A DNA stretch of 41,439 bases from Oscillospiraceae bacterium. Its GTDB lineage: Bacteria; Bacillota; Clostridia; Oscillospirales; Ruminococcaceae. Numbering within the stretch: position 1 is the stretch's first letter; each line of letters starts with the position of its first letter. A model generated the notes under the pieces. That model was given only the letters and a program-made list of their open reading frames with translations. It was not told the origin of the DNA and did no database searches. The translations under genes were made by a program, and so were the position numbers. Where the stretch lies: the NCBI GenBank assembly GCA_022508965.1, contig JAFLUD010000008.1, positions 1-41,439 of the forward strand, in the 5' to 3' direction. This document shows, piece after piece, positions 37,534 to 41,439 of this stretch.

Positions 37534-37568
37534 AAACCGCTCGCAAGACTTTTTGCGGGCGGTTTTTA
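37534..37568. terminator. bidirectional intrinsic terminator at the end of the ATPase operon
   Basis: AAACCGCTCGCAA (37534-37546) / TTGCGGGCGGTTT (37553-37565) stem with flanking A-run and T-run. Confidence 0.85.
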
Positions 37569-38489
37569 TATTCGTTTTATTAAGAATTCCAGTATATCGC
37601 TCATTATCTCGTCGCGGTTCAGCTCGAAAAGCAGCTCGTGGCGCGCCTCTCGGTAGATCCTGAGATTTACGTCGCAGCCGTGGTCGAGATACTTTATCAC
37701 CGCGCTGCGAACGCCGCTTCCGTATTCGCCGACGGGGTCCATTCCTCCGCTTAAAAACAGCAGGGGAATATCCGTGGGCGTATTTTCGATGACAGCCCTG
37801 CTGTTGCAGCACAAAAGCGCGTTCAGCATATCCCTAAGCCCCGCGACGGTAAACGTGAAGTTGCACTTGGGGTCCGCGAGGAAATTATCGACGTCTTTGT
37901 CGTCCCGCGACAGCCAGTCAAACTGGGTGCGGTAATTCGCCGTCCGCAGGTTGAATATGCCGTAAGCCATGTCCGTTCCCGTTTGGTGGCGGTAAAGATC
38001 GCCGTGGTTTCTCGCGACAATATCCAAAGCTCTGCGAAGCGGCGCGGAGCCTGTTATTCCGCCTGCCGTTCCCGCTAAAATAACGCCGTCCCATGCGTCG
38101 GTGCCGCTGTATTTTGAGATGTATATTCTCGATAGAAAGCTCCCCATGCTGTGACCTATAAGAAAGTGCGGGATATCGGGGAACTTGCTTTTCGCCACGG
38201 TCTTCATTCTGTGCAGATCGCGCACCATATTGATATACCCGCGTTCCGTTCCGAAAAATCCCAGCATATCCTCGTCGGTTATGGAATTTCCGTGCCCGAG
38301 ATGATCGGCTCCGCAGAACACGATGTCGTTCTTGCACAAAAACTCCGCGAAAGGCTCATAGCGCTCGACATATTCGCACATTCCGTGCGACATCATCACC
38401 AGCGCCTTTGGGTTTTCGGGGATGTAGAAATAAAACCGAATATCGCAAAGTCCGCTTGTACTGGGGAATTTGCCGGTGATCTTCTTCAT
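37566..38489 (-). CDS. alpha/beta hydrolase, lysophospholipase/monoacylglycerol lipase-like
   Basis: VMMSHGMCEYVERYEPFAEFLCKNDIVFCGADHLGHG; FLIGHSMGSFLSRIYI nucleophile elbow; C-terminal ARHELLFELNRDE. Confidence 0.92.
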   Translation of the reverse strand: MKKITGKFPSTSGLCDIRFYFYIPENPKALVMMSHGMCEYVERYEPFAEFLCKNDIVFCGADHLGHGNSITDEDMLGFFGTERGYINMVRDLHRMKTVAKSKFPDIPHFLIGHSMGSFLSRIYISKYSGTDAWDGVILAGTAGGITGSAPLRRALDIVARNHGDLYRHQTGTDMAYGIFNLRTANYRTQFDWLSRDDKDVDNFLADPKCNFTFTVAGLRDMLNALLCCNSRAVIENTPTDIPLLFLSGGMDPVGEYGSGVRSAVIKYLDHGCDVNLRIYREARHELLFELNRDEIMSDILEFLIKRI

Positions 38490-39169
38490 AGATCCTCCTT
38501 GACATTAACAGCCTCAAGCCTGAAGATCGGCTGACCGAGGTCGGTGAAGCGTTTTTCATACTCGGTCATAATATTCCCCTCAAAGCCGCTGTTATGTAGA
38601 TCGAGCGACAGGTTTTTCATAGGGAATCCGCACGCCGAAAACTGTTCGATCGAGAACTCGAAGAAATGCATATTGTCGGTTTTCTGGTGGATCTCCGCGC
38701 CGTTTTTGAGGACCTCGCGGTATATTTTGAGAAACCGCTCGTGCGTTAAGCGGTGGTTTGCGTATTGCTTTTTGGGGAACGGACAGCTGAAATTCAGGAA
38801 TATCCTGTCGATAGTATTCTCATGGAACATATGCAGAAGATACTCCGCCTGACCCATGCAAAAGCGCAGGTTGGGGAGCCGAAGCTCCATTTGCGCCTCC
38901 ATTCCCGTAACAAGAACGTTCGGCGTTTTTTCTATCGCGATAAGGTTTATTTCGGGGTTTTGCCGCGCGAATTCTATCGCGAAGCCGCCTTTGCCGCAGC
39001 CTATTTCGAGGAACAGCGGGTTGTTATTTCCGAAAACCTTCTCGGAGCTTACGAAAAACTCCTCCGAAAGCGGGTCGGAAGCGTGCTCGTTCTGGCACTG
39101 CATATAAAGCATGACCTCGCGGCAGGCGGCAATCCGCTCGTCGAGGTTCTTTTTACGTCGCATTCGCAT
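38486..39169 (-). CDS. trmB: tRNA (guanine-N(7)-)-methyltransferase
   Basis: LFLEIGCGKGGFAIEFARQNPEINLIAIEKTPNVLVTGMEA; IFLNFSCPFPKKQYANHRLTHERFLKIYREVLKNGAEIHQKTDN. Confidence 0.94.
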   Translation of the reverse strand: MRMRRKKNLDERIAACREVMLYMQCQNEHASDPLSEEFFVSSEKVFGNNNPLFLEIGCGKGGFAIEFARQNPEINLIAIEKTPNVLVTGMEAQMELRLPNLRFCMGQAEYLLHMFHENTIDRIFLNFSCPFPKKQYANHRLTHERFLKIYREVLKNGAEIHQKTDNMHFFEFSIEQFSACGFPMKNLSLDLHNSGFEGNIMTEYEKRFTDLGQPIFRLEAVNVKEDL

Positions 39170-39172
39170 TTT

Positions 39173-40585
39173 TTATTCTCCTGAATACTCGGGGGATAAT
39201 TCTCTGCCCATCAATACTCCCATTACGGAAGCCATCATAAGTCCGCGCGTCCAGCCGCTGGAATCCCCGAGACAGTGAAGTCCCTTGATATTGGTGTTGA
39301 AATGTTCGTCCATTTTAACGCGGTTGGAGTAGAATTTAAGCTCCGGCGAATACAGCAGCGTCTCGCGGCTGGCAAAGCCCGGAACTACGTCGTCCACCGC
39401 CTTTATGAAGTTTATGATGTTGGTCATCGTGCGGTAGGGAACAGCCGCTGTGATATCGCCCGCGACCGCGTCGGGAAGCGTGGGCTTTACGTTTGAGAAC
39501 GACAGCTCCTTTTCCCAGGTGCGTTTTCCGTCTAAGATATCGCCGTAGCGTTGAACGAGAATATGCCCGTTGCCGAGCATATTCGCAAGCTCGCCGACGC
39601 GGCGCGCGTACTCTATCGGCTGATTGAACGGAACGCTGAAATTATGCGAGCAGAGAATAGCGAGGTTGGTGTTATCGGATTTCAGGTTTTTAAAGGAATG
39701 TCCGTTGACGACAGCCAGACCGCCGTCATAGTTTTCCTGTGCGACAAAGCCTCCGGGGTTCTGACAGAAGGTGCGGACTTTATTCTTGAACGGCGCGGGA
39801 TAGCCGATGAGCTTTGACTCATACAGCACCTCGTTTACCTCCTCCATTACCTCGCTGCGAACCTCCACGCGAACGCCTATATCCACCGTTCCCGAACGGT
39901 GCTCGACGTCGTGCGAAACGCATATCTTTTCCAGCCAGTCGGCGCCCTTTCTTCCCGTGGCAATGACGATGTTGTCCGCGAAGAAACGCTGCTCGTCGGT
40001 GTCATGCGGGTTATTGCAGATAACGCCCTTGCATTCTCCGTTTTCGATGATGATATCGCGGCAGACGGTGTTAAAGAGGATATCCACGCCTTTTTCCTGG
40101 AGGTGCTTTTCTATTCTCAGATAAAGCTGCTGAGCCATTTCCGTTCCCAGGTGGCGAATGGGGCAGTCAACCAGCTTAAGGTTCGCGTTTATCGCTTTTT
40201 TGCGGATCTCGCGTATCTTGTCGGGGTCGCTTACTCCCTCGACATGGGTGTCCGCGCCGAATTCAAGATAGATCTTGTCGGTATAGTCGATAGTCTCCTG
40301 CGCTTTTTGCTCTCCGATAAGCTCGGGGAGGGTTCCGCCGACCTCGCTCGACAGCGACAGCTTTCCGTCAGAGAACGCGCCCGCTCCCGAAAAGCCCGCA
40401 GTGATATGGCAATAGGGCTTGCAGTTCACACACTCGCGGGTCTCGGATTTTGGGCAGCGGCGGTTTTCAACAGCCGAGCCTTTTTCGACGATCAGTATTT
40501 TCTTCCTGGAACCGCGGCGGAGCATTTCGATAGCGGTGAAGATGCCCGCGGGTCCCGCGCCGATGATTACAACGTCGTATTTCAT
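39173..40585 (-). CDS. FAD-dependent oxidoreductase (COG2509-like)
   Basis: YDVVIIGAGPAGIFTAIEML; CPKSETRECVNCKPYCHITAGFSGAGAFSDGKLSLSSEVGG; GDSSGWTRGLMMASVMGVLMGREL. Confidence 0.92.
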   Translation of the reverse strand: MKYDVVIIGAGPAGIFTAIEMLRRGSRKKILIVEKGSAVENRRCPKSETRECVNCKPYCHITAGFSGAGAFSDGKLSLSSEVGGTLPELIGEQKAQETIDYTDKIYLEFGADTHVEGVSDPDKIREIRKKAINANLKLVDCPIRHLGTEMAQQLYLRIEKHLQEKGVDILFNTVCRDIIIENGECKGVICNNPHDTDEQRFFADNIVIATGRKGADWLEKICVSHDVEHRSGTVDIGVRVEVRSEVMEEVNEVLYESKLIGYPAPFKNKVRTFCQNPGGFVAQENYDGGLAVVNGHSFKNLKSDNTNLAILCSHNFSVPFNQPIEYARRVGELANMLGNGHILVQRYGDILDGKRTWEKELSFSNVKPTLPDAVAGDITAAVPYRTMTNIINFIKAVDDVVPGFASRETLLYSPELKFYSNRVKMDEHFNTNIKGLHCLGDSSGWTRGLMMASVMGVLMGRELSPEYSGE

Positions 40586-40702
40586 ATTAACACCTCAAAA
40601 ACAGATTTGCCGGGTGGCATTTTTTTAGATTTCGTGAATATACATATATAAAACGCAAAACGTACAAGCCAAAGCATCAGGAGTTTAAAATAGGAGATCA
40701 AA

Positions 40703-41371
40703 ATGGATATCGCAGTAAAAACACACAACCGCGGCGCGCTTCCCGCCGATTTTTTTGAAGAACAGCAGCCCGAAGAGACCGCGGGCGTCACCGAGCTCAC
40801 AGACCCGCCCGAGGAGGAAGCGGCTGCCGAATATCCGCGCTATTCGCACGTCCGTTCTCCGGAGATCAGAAGAAACGGCTTTGTGATTTTAATGGCAATA
40901 TCGGCGGTTGTCGGAGCGGCAGGCGGCGCGGTTCTGGCGTTCTCAAAAAACGCCGACTTCGAAGCGCTGAGAGCGATCTCCGGCACGCTTGACGGAGAAT
41001 TCGGCAGAATATTCCTCCAGCGCGCGCTTATCGGCGCGGCGTTTCTTCTGGCGGAATATCTGCTGGGATTCTTCGCGCTGGGGGATCTTCTGGTGTGGTC
41101 GGCTCCGATGTTCTACGGAATGGGCTTGGGGCTGAGGCTCGCCGCCTCGGGGAAGTGGATACTGCTGCCGTCGGCGATCATAAGCCTTGCTGCCGCCGTA
41201 TTCGGCGCGGCTGTCTCGGCGAGCTTTTCTCAGACGCTTTTCAGATTGCTGCGCGGAGGCACCGTGTATCTCGACAGCTCACCGCGAAAGAACCTTACGC
41301 TGTGCTTTTTGGGACTGCTCGCGCTCGTGATCGCTTCTTCGATCTACGAGGGAATTATATTAAACGTGTGA
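40703..41371 (+). CDS. multi-pass membrane protein, function unknown
   Basis: Acidic cytosolic N-terminus then about four to five hydrophobic segments (GFVILMAISAVVGAAGGAVLAF, LIGAAFLLAEYLLGFFALGDLLVWSAPMFYGMGLGLRL, NLTLCFLGLLALVIASSIYEGIIL). Weak resemblance to SpoIIM, not firm. Confidence 0.7.
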   Translation: MDIAVKTHNRGALPADFFEEQQPEETAGVTELTDPPEEEAAAEYPRYSHVRSPEIRRNGFVILMAISAVVGAAGGAVLAFSKNADFEALRAISGTLDGEFGRIFLQRALIGAAFLLAEYLLGFFALGDLLVWSAPMFYGMGLGLRLAASGKWILLPSAIISLAAAVFGAAVSASFSQTLFRLLRGGTVYLDSSPRKNLTLCFLGLLALVIASSIYEGIILNV

Positions 41372-41372
41372 T

Positions 41373-41439
41373 AGGCAATACCGCACAAAGACCGCCTACG
41401 GTGCGAACGGCTCTGTTGCGCGGCGTCCTTGCCGCGCTT
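41373..41439. repeat. start of a repeat element running off the window
   Basis: GGCAATACCGCACAAAG (41374-41390) matches the reverse complement of 33567-33583 at 16/17; the remainder is non-coding and GC-rich. Confidence 0.55.

Noticed and set aside
1-41439. rRNA or tRNA genes
   Set aside because: No tRNA cloverleaf or rRNA segment recognised in the short intergenic regions; a tRNAscan run would be needed to be certain.

Overview
This 41.4 kb window looks like a compact, mostly syntenic chromosomal segment from a Clostridia/Oscillospiraceae-like Firmicute. That placement is inferred from gene content; no search was run. From left to right it holds: an AT-rich small membrane protein; an ElaA-like GNAT acetyltransferase and purine nucleoside phosphorylase; a DinJ/RelB-YafQ toxin-antitoxin pair; a two-component system; adenosylhomocysteinase; a small Cu/Zn-SOD-like protein; DegV; AzlC/AzlD; UvrC, RsmD and CoaD; PFL/DUF711 plus ACT protein; PHP phosphoesterase; Lrp/AsnC regulator and aminotransferase; IspE; Asp23; YloV/FakA-like protein; RecG; RsmE; a small acidic membrane protein; a SCIFF ranthipeptide precursor (absent from the supplied ORF track because it is 47 aa with a TTG start) with its radical-SAM maturase; an HtrA-like protease; flotillin; a nine-gene V/A-type ATPase operon; an alpha/beta hydrolase; TrmB; an FAD-dependent oxidoreductase; and a final membrane protein. 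Intergenic regions carry several palindromic MITE-like repeats, one placed directly downstream of the predicted uvrC promoter. The points most worth a second look are the unannotated SCIFF peptide locus, the zinc-loop-less SOD-like protein, the MITE family and its placement, the N-terminally extended ATPase K subunit, and the open in-frame spacer between ATPase subunits B and D.
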